A stretch of DNA of 64,000 nucleotides from Rhynchopus euleeides (Eukaryota; Euglenozoa; Diplonemea; Diplonemida; Diplonemidae): the NCBI GenBank assembly GCA_963210315.1, contig OY723237.1, forward strand, positions 2,170,001 through 2,234,000, written 5' to 3'. Numbering within the stretch: the first letter of the stretch is position 1; every line of letters begins with the position of its first letter. Under the pieces are notes generated by a model. The model was not told the origin of the DNA, made no database searches, and was given only the letters and a program-made list of their open reading frames with translations. Made by a program: the position numbers and the translations under genes. Shown in pieces: positions 12,861 through 23,985 of this stretch.

Positions 12861-14320
12861 TATCATTTGGGCAGGCAGAGCGGCGCACCGCGCGTTGGTG
12901 TGCTCCATGAGCCATGACCCCGGAGCAGGCATCGGGGGGTACAGGGGGTGTTTTTGTGGTGCGCCGTTTGCTGCATTTGCGTTCCTGAGGGTTCGCAGGA
13001 GAGAGCGGGGATTGTGTTGATGACACCCCACCCACCCCACCCCCTTTTCTGGGCTTCTTTCTGGGGGTCTATCGTATACTGGCCCATACAAAACCCCTTC
13101 ACCACCACCACCCCCACCCCCCCCTCCCCCCTCACTCTATTATCTTGCAGGCACGCCACCTTCAATTTTGCGCACAGGCCATGGCTATATCCGACATATG
13201 ACACAAAACGCTGGGATTCTTTTTGTGGTGGGCAATTTGAACCCACACCAGAAAAGACACAACACCGTCGGCTGCCTTGGCAGTATACTCATAGCATACG
13301 CACCCTCTCAGTGGATTGCTTGTGTTGTGTTGGCTGGTGCCGTGAGGGGCCTGTCTGGGATGCAGCTTCACTCTACCCAAAGGGGGGTTCCCTTTTCTGC
13401 ATCCTGGCGGGGGTCGCCTCCCACCACCACCACCGCTGCCACTCTATCCCCTCTACCTGCATGTAGGGGAGGGAAGGAGAGGTGACTCAGGTCACGGGGA
13501 GGTCCGTGCGGTTCTGTGTGTGCCTTGCCTTTATCTGACTTGCTACCCCCGCCCACCCCCCCCTCCAACGAAATTTTCAAAAATGCAAGCAAGCTGCCCA
13601 GTGTGGGCCAATATATAACAAGGTGTGTGTGCAGAATCAAAAGGGGGGGGGGGGAGGGGAGGGGAGGGGGGGGGGGGCGTCAACAATCGGTTCAAGTGAC
13701 AGTGTTCGAAAGGATCCCACCCTCCCCCACCACCCCTTCCTCACAAAACTCTCTCTGCTGCAAAAAGAAGAAGAGCAGAAGAGAAAGGGTTATTCATGTG
13801 CCAGATGCGTTGCGTATCTAATCTTGAGAGTTCGGCTCTCCCGATTCGCGGGTCCCGATTCCAACCGAAGAACTTTTTCGGCAGCATTTTTTTGTGTTTT
13901 GTTGTCCCATGACGTGATGCTGTTCGGGGGAGGCACGGTGAGTTTGGGGGGGAGAGGAGTTCCAGTGAACCCAAGAATCAACAGCTGTTCCGACAGGCCG
14001 GCAGGACTGTCAAACAGATCCTAGCTTGTCAGTGAGGCTCGCTGCCTTTGTCCTCAACCTTGGCAAAAAAAGAAGGGTTTGTCGCAAAAAAGCAGCGTGC
14101 GGTGCAGGCACTGTCCAGGACATGGCAAGGTTGTCCAGGAAAGGAGCCAGCTCAGGGAACGTGAATTCTGTCAATTCAAAGGCGCTGCCCCTGCCCCCCA
14201 CCCCGAAGAAACCTTGCCGGGGTGTTCCCCCTCCCCCAGCGAATGCAGGAATTGGTTTTGTTGTCCCCTTTTGCTGCCACTCCACGATCCACGCTTCGGG
14301 GGATCACTGAGTGTTCTGCT
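12861..14320. other. Spacer without recognisable gene
   Basis: C/G-rich DNA with homopolymers (for example G runs at 13643-13677). Fragments of repeat R-B occur at 13861-13912 and 14235-14305. No ORF carries a domain. Confidence 0.5.
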
Positions 14321-14521
14321 TACACGGTGGACTCCAGCCACCCGAGAGGGTGTCTGTGAGGGAGTCTATTACTGCAGTCTATACTGGAGACTCCGACTCG
14401 CGGGAGTCTAATTTTTGCAGCTAATTTAGGCTAAAAACTCTCGCGAGCGGGAGTCTCGACACTCTCACGAGTTGAGACTCCCGGAAAGGGTTACCCTATC
14501 CCCGCTGGAGTCCACCGTGTA
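14321..14521 (+). mobile_element. Mini TIR element (CACGGTGG family 1), copy 2
   Basis: A 197-bp element (14323-14519) with the same CACGGTGGACTCCAGC ends as the copy at 235-401, again with TA on both sides. The right half (GAGACTCCC, then AAGGGTTACCCTA) is nearly identical in the two copies; the middle differs by an insertion of about 30 bp. It sits about 400 bp upstream of the phosphodiesterase start. Confidence 0.87.
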
Positions 14522-14929
14522 AGCCCTCCCCCCTGCATCCCAGTGATGCCGGCACACCGCCACCGCCACCACCACCACCACCACCACCACCCACCTTCAG
14601 CAGTACACCACAAAGCCGTACACATTACCCAGGAGTCTTCTCACGAAGAGCTCTGTTTGGAATCCCCCCACCGCCCCCCCTCCCCCCCCCCTCCCTCCCT
14701 ATTCCCCATTACACCCCTCCCCCCCCTCTCTTAATGCAGGCAGGGTTCTGAGGTGAACAGGCGGAGGGGCCCGCGCGAGGCGGCGGTGCCAAGCGCCCCT
14801 GCCCCCCCCCCCCCCCCTGCATGATTAAAGCGTAATCAAAACCCCTCTTCTTTCCACACCCACCCCCCCGATCCCCATCTCCCTCCCCTCGTCTGCTGAG
14901 CACGCTACTCCACCCAGCGCAACGGAGGG
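14522..14929 (+). other. 5' flank of phosphodiesterase gene
   Basis: Contains a (CCACCA)-type run at 14560-14590 and a long pyrimidine tract ending TCTCTTAATGCAG at about 14740. This is a plausible acceptor for a 5'-UTR intron or spliced leader about 190 bp before the ATG. Confidence 0.4.
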
Positions 14930-17900
14930 ATGGGCGGCGGTTCGTCGAAGTCGAAGCCGCAGGAGAAAGGGAAGGGCGATGGGAAGAAAGGCGATGCCGG
15001 CGCTGCCGCCGAGAAGGGGAAGGCGAAAGCCCAGGAGCCGAGTGCGAGCGCGAGGGGCGGAGCGGGGGCTGCGTCGGAGAAATACTCTCCGTCTGTGAAG
15101 CGGGCATCTCTGAGGGTTGGGAAGTATGACCGGGCGGACAACCCGACAGATGACAGCGACAGCGACCCTGGCACCGGCAGGAGCATCGACGACATCCTCG
15201 AGGAAGCTGTGTCGTGGGTGCAGGACAACCGCGGGTCTCCCTTCTCCCTGCGGTGCCACGTCACCATCCAGGAGCTATACAGGAGGATAACGGGGATCGA
15301 GGCCCCTCCGATATCCCCTAAGGCTCAGCCCAAGTCGCCCCGCGGACTGCCCGTCGAAAAGATGCGAAGTTCAGGGACACAGACCGAGGTTGTGGTGGTG
15401 GGTGAAAGCGGGTCAAACATGGCGCCGGCATCTCCCTACGATCTGAGGAGCGGTATGCCTGATCGTTCTGTCTCCTTCTGCGCGAGTGGTGCTAGTTCGG
15501 ATGGGGGTCAGTCCACCGTGTCGTCGACGCTGTCGCGGAGTGTATCAAGCAGCATATGCGCTATGAGCAACACATCTGTGATGCAATATGCAGAGCGTGA
15601 GGTGCAGAAGGCGCTGCAGTCGAAGCGTTCCGTCAAAATCGTGGATGGTGGCATATCAGACACTGCCCCGCAGGCGGGGTCGGGAGGCGGTGCGGGCGAC
15701 TCAAGCCACGTGAAGGTAAATCTGTATTCGCCGCGGGCGAATGTGAGTGAGATGAAGCTTGACACCGCGGCGCAGCTCCTGTCAGACGTGGCCCAGGCAG
15801 GCGTTGCCGATGGCCCCACCGTGCTGCAGCGGTGCCTCAGGAGGGTGCAGGAGTTCTGCGAATCGGAGAGGTGCGTGCTCTGGAATTTCGACGCAGGGGC
15901 CTTCCTGCAGAGCGACGGGGTTGCGGAGTTGAAGTCGCTCGGGATCTCGGAGCTCACCCTGCAGGACCACACGAAGGTTGCCCGCGAGGCTTTCACAAAG
16001 AATGAGCTTTCGCACCGCATTGAAAAGGACATGCGGGTGACAGCAGTGCCTCTGCCTTGCGGGAGCGGCAGTTTGACTGTCGAGAAGCCGTGTGTCTCCT
16101 TCGACAAGTCGATGTATGGCGTCTTCGCGTCGCTCCTATCGCACATCATCCGCGTGAAGCGTCTCTACGACAAGGCGATTTTCCAGCAGAAGAAGTCAAC
16201 CGCAATGCTGTCCCTTGCAGACCACCTCTGCAAGTGCTCCCTCAACTCATCCGTTTCGCTCGATATCCTCAACGTCGCGCGTGATCTGTGCATGGCGAAC
16301 GCGTCACTCCTCTACACGATCCGCCCCAACCGCAAGGAGATGACGGTCTACTTCCAGACGCCAGGCGCATCACAGCCCCAGGTCCTGCAGGTGCCGCTCG
16401 GGGGGGATCTGATCTCGGAGATCGCCGCGACAGGCGAGGGCATCGCCCTGAAGGACGCATACAGCGACACCCGGTTTGACAGGAGCATCGACCAGCTGAC
16501 GGGGCACCGGACGCAGTCTCTCCTCTGCCTGCCCATCGCCTACGAGGGGTTGGTGCAGGCGGTGGCGGTGCTGGTTAACAAAGCGGGTGGGATATTCGAA
16601 GAAAGCGACATGGAGCTGTTTGACTCGTTTGTCGCATTCGTCGGGGTTGCCCTTCGCAACGCATACTATTACAAAGAGATGCTTCGGGAGAAGGCGACAA
16701 CCGACATGGTGCTCGCCATTGTCAAGAAGGTTGCGGAGTCGGACATTCGGTACATCGACAGCGTCAGCGAGAGTGTCATCCAGGGTGCGAAGCAGCTGTG
16801 CCATGCAGACCGGTGTGCCCTCTTCCTCAAGGATGAGGAGAAGGGGCAGATCGTGGCGAAGCTGCCCGATGGAAATGAAATCCGCATCCCCGTCGGGGCG
16901 GGGATCGCGGGTGCCGTCGGCAAGACGGGGAACCACGTCAACATCAGGCATGCCTACGAGGACACACGCTTCAACCAGGATGTGGACAAGAAGACGGGCT
17001 ACACCACGGAGAGCATTCTCTGCTACCCCATCCACTGCAACGGGGAGGTGATCGCGGTTGCGCAGCTCATCAACAAACACGACGAGCTGGGGCGGGTCAC
17101 CGAGTTTGACGGGAAGGACGAGGTCCTTCTGCAGAGCTTCGCAGAGTTTGCCGGGATCACCATTGGCAACGCCAGGCTATACAACTTCGTGGTGCAGGCC
17201 GGGGATGACGCGATGCGGCTATACACCCTGCAGATGAACGGCGATGTCCAGGCAACCTCGGAGCACGCGAAGAAGGTGAAGTTTGCAACCGAGGAGGAGG
17301 TGGAGCGCCTGAAGAAGATCATGCCTGACCCGGAGGGCTTGGAGCACCTCAGCTCGTGCGACTTCCCCATCCATAAATACGACGACCGGCCTGAGGAGCT
17401 GGCACCTTTCGTTGTGGCGGTGTTTCAGAAGCTGGGTCTTGTCGACAGGTTCCAACTCAATGAGCACCGGCTGTACCATTTCCTGGCGGCTCTGCAGAAC
17501 ATGTACCGCCCTATTCCTTACCACAACATCTCGCATGCGTTTGATGTGATGCAGACGTTGTTTATGTTCCTCTCCGCAGAGGATACCCGGTCGAAGCTGA
17601 CGGATCTTGACGTGCTGTGCCTGATGCTGATCGGGTTGTTGCACGATGTGGACCACATGGGGCTGAACAACTCGTTCCACCTGAAGGCCGAGACGCCTCT
17701 GGGGATATTGATCAGCGCGTCGGGCAGCAGCAGCGTGCTGGAGGTGCACCACTGCACCATCGCCATTGAAATGCTGCAGGATGAACGGACCAACTTCCTG
17801 CACAACCTCGTGGAAGACGAGGTGAAGCAGGTTTATAAAATTCTGACGAGCGCGATCCTCGCGACGGACATGACAAAGCACCGCACCGTTGCAGAGGAGT

Positions 17901-18963
17901 TCGGCGCCATAGGGGCTGAGTATAAGATAGACAACATCGACCACCGCATGCGCCTCATATCGGTCCTCACCATTGTTGCCGATGTGTCGAACGCTTACAA
18001 GCCGTTTGACATCGCCAGGCAGTGGGGCGCGAAGATCACGTCAGAGTTCAACACACAGGGCGAGGCAGAGAAGAAGCAGGACCTGCCGCAGACCTTCAGA
18101 GAGGAACCAACAATATTCAAGCAGCAGGTGTCGTTCTGCAAGTCGCAGATTGGCTTCGTGACAGGGATGGTGCTGCCGCTGCTGAAGGTGCTGGAAGGCT
18201 GCATGCCGAGCTTCGTGTTTGCGATTGATCAGATCGTATGCCCATGAGAGGTGGTTGCGCTGCGCCTGTCACAGAGAGTGACGATGCCCCAATGGGAGCC
18301 TTTGTTCTAAAGTGCAGCAAAGTAAGCCGCCTCACAAGATATACCCCGGCAGGCTGCACCCTGACACACTTTGGCACAGAGCGAATGCCCCCATTGGGAG
18401 ATCTTCGCTGCGGGTTGTTTCGGTGGACGGGGGGGGGGGGGGGTGCTACATATTGGGAGTCGTCAACTTTGCCCCCTTCCCTCCCTCACAGGATTCGAAT
18501 ATCAAGAACTGGAACATCATCTGCCACACGTCGATCGTCGCACACACCGTTGGCTGCAGGACGGATAAGGTATGCACACCGGGCGCCTCACTTGTCTTGG
18601 TTGCGGGCGCGCAGGGGGATCGCTCTGCTGCCTGTGTTGCCCGCCGCAGCTTCGAATGGGCTGGGATATGCCACAACAGGTCCCCACATGGCAAGCAGGC
18701 CTGTGTGTGCTGAACTCCTGCCTCCGCGCACCCCTTGAGTGCAGGGGGGGTGGGGGTGGGGGGAGGGATTTTTTTTGCTGTTGCAACAGCCCAAGACTGA
18801 AAAGGGATTATTTGGGGGAGGATCCCGGCGTGTGTGTTGCCTCTGCCCTGCCCCCACCGCCTTTCAAACACAGGGCCTGCTGTTCCGCTACTACTACAAG
18901 TTCAAATCGTTTACCGCGATCAAACGGAAGTCGCGTGGTATCAAAGCCATACATGCCCTGTGA
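14930..18963 (+). CDS. GAF-domain cyclic-nucleotide phosphodiesterase, three exons
   Basis: Hydrolyses cAMP and/or cGMP. Exons 14930-18235, 18492-18569 and 18874-18963 give 1157 aa. The N-terminus MGGGSSKSKPQ fits an N-myristoylation site, so membrane attachment is likely. Residues about 283-415 look like a degenerate GAF domain; residues about 415-575 and 600-750 are GAF domains with NKxnFDE-like motifs (NKAGGIFEESD, NKHDELGRVTEFDGKDE). The catalytic domain has the metal-binding residues H865 and H869 (HNISH), H905/D906 (HDVDHMGLNN) and D1018 (ADVSN), and the purine-clamp glutamine Q1073 (KSQIGF). Small exons 2 and 3 replace a short read-through ending (QIVCP) with DSNIKNWN and a basic tail. 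The architecture recalls kinetoplastid PDEB and animal GAF-PDEs. Substrate preference cannot be read from the sequence. Confidence 0.92.
18236..18491 (+). other. Intron 1 of phosphodiesterase gene
   Basis: Donor GTATGC after CAGATC; acceptor CCCTCCCTCACAG. Phase 0, 256 bp, with a G run near 18429-18447. Confidence 0.8.
18570..18873 (+). other. Intron 2 of phosphodiesterase gene
   Basis: Donor GTATGC after GGATAAG; acceptor CGCCTTTCAAACACAG. Phase 0, 304 bp. The acceptor choice rests on the open, basic exon 3 that ends at TGA 18961-18963. Confidence 0.7.
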
Positions 18964-19219
18964 TGTCACGGGGCCTGCACCGGAGTTGGAAAAAAGGTAA
19001 CATGTCAAAGCGTCTGAAAATCCCGATGTTGCCACGACACGTGCCGAAGCTGATAAGCTGCTGGACTGTCAGGACGGGTGAGTCGATGTGGTTTCTGGAG
19101 GGGGGGGGGGGGTGGTGTGTGTGTGTATGTGGTTATAAAGTTTTAAGGCGGTGTCGCCCTGCACGGGCAGTAGCACCTCCCCTTCAGTATCGCACTCCCG
19201 AAGGATTCCCCAACACGAC

Positions 19220-19329
19220 GTGACACCGGTTTCGACGCGTACTCTTCGTACCCCTCCCCCCGGCCGCGTCTCTTCAGCGAAGAACCGGGGATAATCGGAC
19301 CAGGGCTAGCTAAACCCTGGTGGTGTCAC
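19220..19329 (+). ncRNA. Putative structured RNA, array copy 1
   Basis: A 110-nt cloverleaf-like fold. The outer stem GTGACACC (19220-19227) pairs with GGTGTCAC (19322-19329). Inside are GACGCG with CGCGTC (19234-19239 with 19265-19270), CTTC with GAAG (19272-19275 with 19279-19282), and ACCAGGG with CCCTGGT (19299-19305 with 19315-19321). The last helix abuts the outer stem. A further hairpin, GGTG..GCCC..GGGC..CACC, lies upstream at about 19151-19178. The strand is assumed. No known RNA family recognised. Confidence 0.35.
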
Positions 19330-20016
19330 GGGTGGGGTTGGAGAGGGAGAAAAGGAAGAAATGAAGTTGCGAAAAAGTCAAACACTGACACGTGAAATCA
19401 ATAAAAAAGCGGTATATATCGCCCCCTTGCTGCGACAAAGACACTAAATAGTCAGGCCGCTCCAAGAGTCTTGAGGGCTTGAAGGAAGAAACAGGTTGCT
19501 GATGAGTCTCAGGAGCAGGCACCTTTTGTCCGCCCACATGACCTTCGCCCGAAGGCGAACCTCGTCCAGCTTGGCTCGATCGCCACAGAGAAGGGGATCA
19601 TTATCCGCTGTGGTGAACATCTTAAAAACCGAGGGTGCAGAGGTGGGGCAGCCCACTGGTGCGACAGCAGACCGCCCCCGGATAGCTATAACTAGTGCAT
19701 AGGAAGAATACGACGGCACACGCAACAGATGCCGAAGGCACAACGGCGGGTCACTTTTAACCACCAGAGGAGTGGCACTCCCGAGGGGTGGGGTAGGGGG
19801 GAAGTCACAACACTTTCGAAGGAAGAAAAGGGGCAAATGGGATGTTTTGTGCAAGGTAGAAAGGAAGTCACAACATGAGGCAGGGGGGATTGCTCATCAG
19901 GCCTGGGGGAATAGAGGGTTTGTGTGTGGTTACAAAGTTTTAAGGCGGTGTCGCCCTGCACGGGCAGTAGCACCTCCCCTTCAGTATCGCACTCCCGAAG
20001 GATTCCCCAACACGAC

Positions 20017-20126
20017 GTGACACCGGTTTCGACGCGTACTCTTCGTACCCCTCCCCCCGGCCGCGTCTCTTCAGCGAAGAACCGGGGATAATCGGACCAG
20101 GGCTAGCTAAACCCTGGTGGTGTCAC
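20017..20126 (+). ncRNA. Putative structured RNA, array copy 2
   Basis: Same sequence and pairings as at 19220-19329. Confidence 0.35.
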
Positions 20127-20383
20127 GGGTGGGGTTGGAGAGGGAGAAAAGGAAGAAATGAAGTTGCGAAAAAGTCAAACACTGACACGTGAAATCAATA
20201 AAAAGGGTGGTATATATCGCCCCCTTGCTGCGACGTAGACACTAAATAGTCAGGCCGCTTCAAGAGTCTTGAGGGCTTGTGTGTGTGTGTATGTGGTTAT
20301 GAAGTTTTAAGGCGGTGTCGCCCTGCACGGGCAGTAGCACCTCCCCTTCAGTATCGCACTCCCGAAGGATTCCCCAACACGAC

Positions 20384-20493
20384 GTGACACCGGTTTCGAC
20401 GCGTACTCTTCGTACCCCTCCCCCCGGCCGCGTCTCTTCAGCGAAGAACCGGGGATAATCGGACCAGGGCTAGCTAAACCCTGGTGGTGTCAC
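20384..20493 (+). ncRNA. Putative structured RNA, array copy 3
   Basis: Same sequence and pairings as at 19220-19329. Confidence 0.35.
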
Positions 20494-21182
20494 GGGTGGG
20501 GTTGGAGAGGGAGAAAAGGAAGAAATGAAGTTGCGAAAAAGTCAAACACTGACACGTGAAATCAATAAAAAGGGTGGTATATATCGCCCCCTTGCTGCGA
20601 CGAAGACACTAAATAGTCAGGCCGCTTCAAGAGTCTTGAGGGCTTGAAGGAAGAAACAGGTTGCTGATGAGTCTCAGGAGCAGGCACCTTTTGTCCGCCC
20701 ACATGACCTTCGCCCGAAGGCGAACCTCGTCCAGCTTGGCTCGATCGCCACAGAGAAGGGGATCATTCTCCGCTGTGGTGAACATCTTAAAAACCGAGGG
20801 TGCAGAGGTGGGGCAGCCCACTGGTGCGACAGCAGGCCGCCCCCGGATAGCTATAACTAGTGCATAGGAAGCATACGACGGCACACGCAACAGATGCCGA
20901 AGGCACAACGGCGGGTCACTTTTAACCACCAGAGGAGTGGCACTCCCGAGGGGTGGGGAAGGGGGGGTAGTCACAACACTTTCGAAGGTAGAAAAGGGGC
21001 AAATGGGATGTTTTGTGCAAGGTAGAAAGGAAGTCACAACATGAGGCAGGGGGGATTGCTCATCAGGCCTGGGGGAATAGAGGGTTTGTGTGTGGTTACA
21101 AAGTTTTAAGGCGGTGTCGCCCTGCACGGGCAGTAGCACCTCCCCTTCAGTATCGCACTCCCGAAGGATTCCCCAACACGAC

Positions 21183-21292
21183 GTGACACCGGTTTCGACG
21201 CGTACTCTTCGTACCCCTCCCCCCGGCCGCGTCTCTTCAGCGAAGAACCGGGGATAATCGGACCAGGGCTAGCTAAACCCTGGTGGTGTCTC
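21183..21292 (+). ncRNA. Putative structured RNA, array copy 4
   Basis: As copy 1 except that the 3' arm of the outer stem reads GGTGTCTC, which breaks one pair. The only substitution seen in the core does not support conservation of pairing. Confidence 0.3.
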
Positions 21293-21448
21293 GGGTGGGG
21301 TTGGAGAGGGAGAAAAAGGAAGAAATGAAGTTGCGAAAAAGTCAAACACTGACACGTGAAATCAATAAAAAGGGTGGTATATATCGCCCCCTTGCTGCGA
21401 CGAAGACACTAAATAGTCAGGCCGCTTCAAGAGTCTTGAGGGCTTGTG

Positions 21449-23544
21449 TGTGTGTGTATGTGTGTGTCTCAATGAAGCCTCCCCCAGTTTATTGACCACT
21501 TGTTGTGCAACAGGTAGTTAATGTGCTGTGATACTCTGTGCAGAGGTGCCACCCAAAATGTGCGTGCAGCTCCGAAAACCAGACCGTTCAAAGCCTGGAT
21601 GTTCCAGACGATTGGTCGAAGCCTTTGTTTGCAGCCAGGCCAAGACCCACCCTGCGCCAGCTGCGATGGTGTCACGCAAAGTGCCGCCGGCCATTGCCTT
21701 GTTATTTTCTGCACTCTCGACAATCAAACCCCCCCCCCCCCCCTCTACAAGCTGTCTGACTGACGCCACCCTCAGACCCCCTTGGTGTGCTGCGCACACG
21801 GCCTTCGTGTGGTGAGGCCCTTCAGTCCAGCTCAGCCAACCTCCTCTGCACACCACCCCCTTCGTCAGGTTTGCAGCAAGTGTCTGCGGAAATGCCAAGT
21901 CATCAAACGAAGCGCACTATAGTCGGGGGAGGGGACAAAGAGCTGAGTTTCCAGTATTGTTCGATTGAAGCTCTGCGCCTTGGTGTTTGTTAGTGTCCTT
22001 CACGGGGGGGGGGGGGGGTGCGTTTCCACGCATCCCTGCCCCCCCCCACCCCCACCCACCCACCCCCCCTGTTCCTCCAGTACTCACAGTTGTCTCGCTA
22101 TTTGCTGGACAGATAAGTATTAGCGACGCATTCTTCGGATCAGAATATAAAGGAGATGCCTCCGTGTGGGCCTTCGCTACCAGGTGTGACTGCGAGACAA
22201 GGCGAGAGACAAGGCAAGGGGCAGCCCCTCCCCCCTCGCTGACTGATGAGCCGTGACTGGTAGTGAGGGCCCTCCGGAAACGTAAATATTTCGGCCCGGG
22301 CGAGCTAAAAATAGCCACGCGCCAAAATATTTTACGGATGCGGTAGTCGGTGGGTTGAGTTGTGTCCGTTCAGGTAGATCTATTCGTCCCCCCCCCCCCT
22401 CCCTCTGGCGCAGAACGAGTTGCAGGCCCACACCAACAGCGGCAACACACAGGTCCAGGGTCAGACAGTGGCGGGGTGGCGCCATCAGCTTTATGGAACC
22501 CAGAGGGATGATGTGCGTGCCTTTCTTTATTATTGTTCAACATAATCCTCCACACCCCATGGCTCCCCCACCCCCTCTTGCGCCGTTTCATGATCAAGGG
22601 GGGAGAGCGTGCCCTCACCCTCTCAGGAGTGGACACTCCACAGAAGACTCATCCTCGTCGAATTGGGTGTCGCGAGTGAAATGCCCGCCGTTCTTGATAT
22701 CCATATTTATTTTGTGCGTCGTCCGTATTCTCAACCAACGAAAATCTAGGCAGGAGGGGGGTGGGGCGTGAATAATCGCTGTTTTATTTTCACGCACAAT
22801 AGCCGAGCAGGGAGACTGTGGCACCCCAGTTGTACGAACCGTTCTCGACACGCAGCCCTTTCGGGGCAGGGTTTTGTTTTATGGTGTGCAACGCATACAG
22901 GATGGAATCACATTAGTAGAGAACGATCAGTGCAACTGGGAGAGTCGCTTTTTTTTCTATCGTCGTTGGGTGGGCCGTGTGTGGCCCCGACGGCCAACAC
23001 CCTTAGGGAAAGTTAACGCGTCCCACAACAGATGTGTTTCTGGATCTGCCCGCCCGCCTTTCGTCCCTCCGAGGGTGCACCCCGGTGAGTATATGCGCCT
23101 TCAAGAGTTCCCCTGGGACTCTTGTGCCAGGCCCGGCGATCGCCCACTTCCGTGTGCACCTGGGTTACTCCTGTGGCGTGTTCTTTTGTTTTGGGGTTGT
23201 TGCAAAAAAAAAAGTGGGAGGGGGCAGAGGCACACCACACACGCAGGATATGTGCGTGTGTGTTGTTCTTGTCGGCGCATGCCCATCCCCACCCCCCCCC
23301 CCCCCCAGGCCCTGGGGTAAGGATTTTTGGTAGTTCACGGATTTCCTCCGGGGGGGGGGGGGGGGGGGGGGGGGCTCCCCGCGGGCTGAGGTCAGGCTGG
23401 CGACCCAGGTTTTCAGGGTGACACCAGGATTTCCTCGAAATTTTGGGTGACCCCCACCCCCTGGTCGGGCACCCTACCAGGGGGGGGGGTCACGAGGGGG
23501 GGTATGGGGGGGGTACCCCCCCTACCCGACCCCCCTCCCGACTC
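21449..23544. other. Spacer without recognisable gene
   Basis: Contains a C run at 21730-21743, G runs at 22004-22018 and 23351-23374, and an inverted pair ACGTAAATATTT/AAAATATTTTACG at about 22279-22334 (an AT-rich hairpin). Short open frames on both strands have no recognisable domain. Confidence 0.5.
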
Positions 23545-23985
23545 CACGGTGGCCTGGTCAGACCCTGACCAGGTCAAAACCTGGTCAAATCTTGACCAGG
23601 TCATGACCATGTCATACCTGGTCATGACCAGGTCATTTTCACCTATTTTAACCGGGGGGAACATGTTGAGTGGCCAAGCAGGGGGAACAATTCGCATATT
23701 CCGGACTCTCTCCGGCCGTTGTGGAAAGTATGGGTCAAAAGGGTTCAACCATACCCCGAGTCGAGAAAGAAGTCGAAGCTTGAATCATGTTGGACACAAG
23801 GGAAAAATGGTCAAAATTGGCCCAAAATTACCAATAAAATATGCTGCAGTGCAGGGGGGTGGCGGGGGAGGGGAGGGTGGGGTCGGCGACGAAACTTCAT
23901 GATCAGCAGCTTTCTGCCTTCTTCCGCTTCTTCACATTCTTCTCCTTCTTCCTCTTCTTCGGGATCTTCGTTGTCGTCGTCGGCT

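Larger units (their letters stand above)
19115..21448 (+). repeat. Tandem array of units A and B (A-B-A-A-B-A)
   Basis: Unit A is about 360 bp: approximately 19115-19481, 19921-20279, 20280-20646 and 21086-21448. Unit B is about 440 bp: 19482-19920 and 20647-21085. Copies are nearly identical. Unit A starts with a TG microsatellite, then AAGTTTTAAGGCGGTGTCGC, a hairpin-rich core and GGTATATATCGCCCCC. Unit B carries a minus-strand frame (170 codons in copy 2, including NDPLLCGDRAKLDEVRLRAK) that is open in both copies; it may be a captured gene fragment. The near-identity implies recent amplification or gene conversion. The family is not recognised; it matches neither 5S rRNA nor a U snRNA that I could identify. 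Confidence 0.9.

Noticed and set aside
19115..21448. Array as 5S rRNA or spliced-leader genes
   Set aside because: No 5S internal control region, and no leader followed by a GT donor resembling those I know could be recognised.
22240..22340. Possible hammerhead ribozyme (CTGATGAG ... GAAAC followed by an AT stem)
   Set aside because: The stem after GAAA pairs, but stem II does not close and the cleavage triplet is absent. CTGATGAG also occurs at 49698 and 20662 without the rest.
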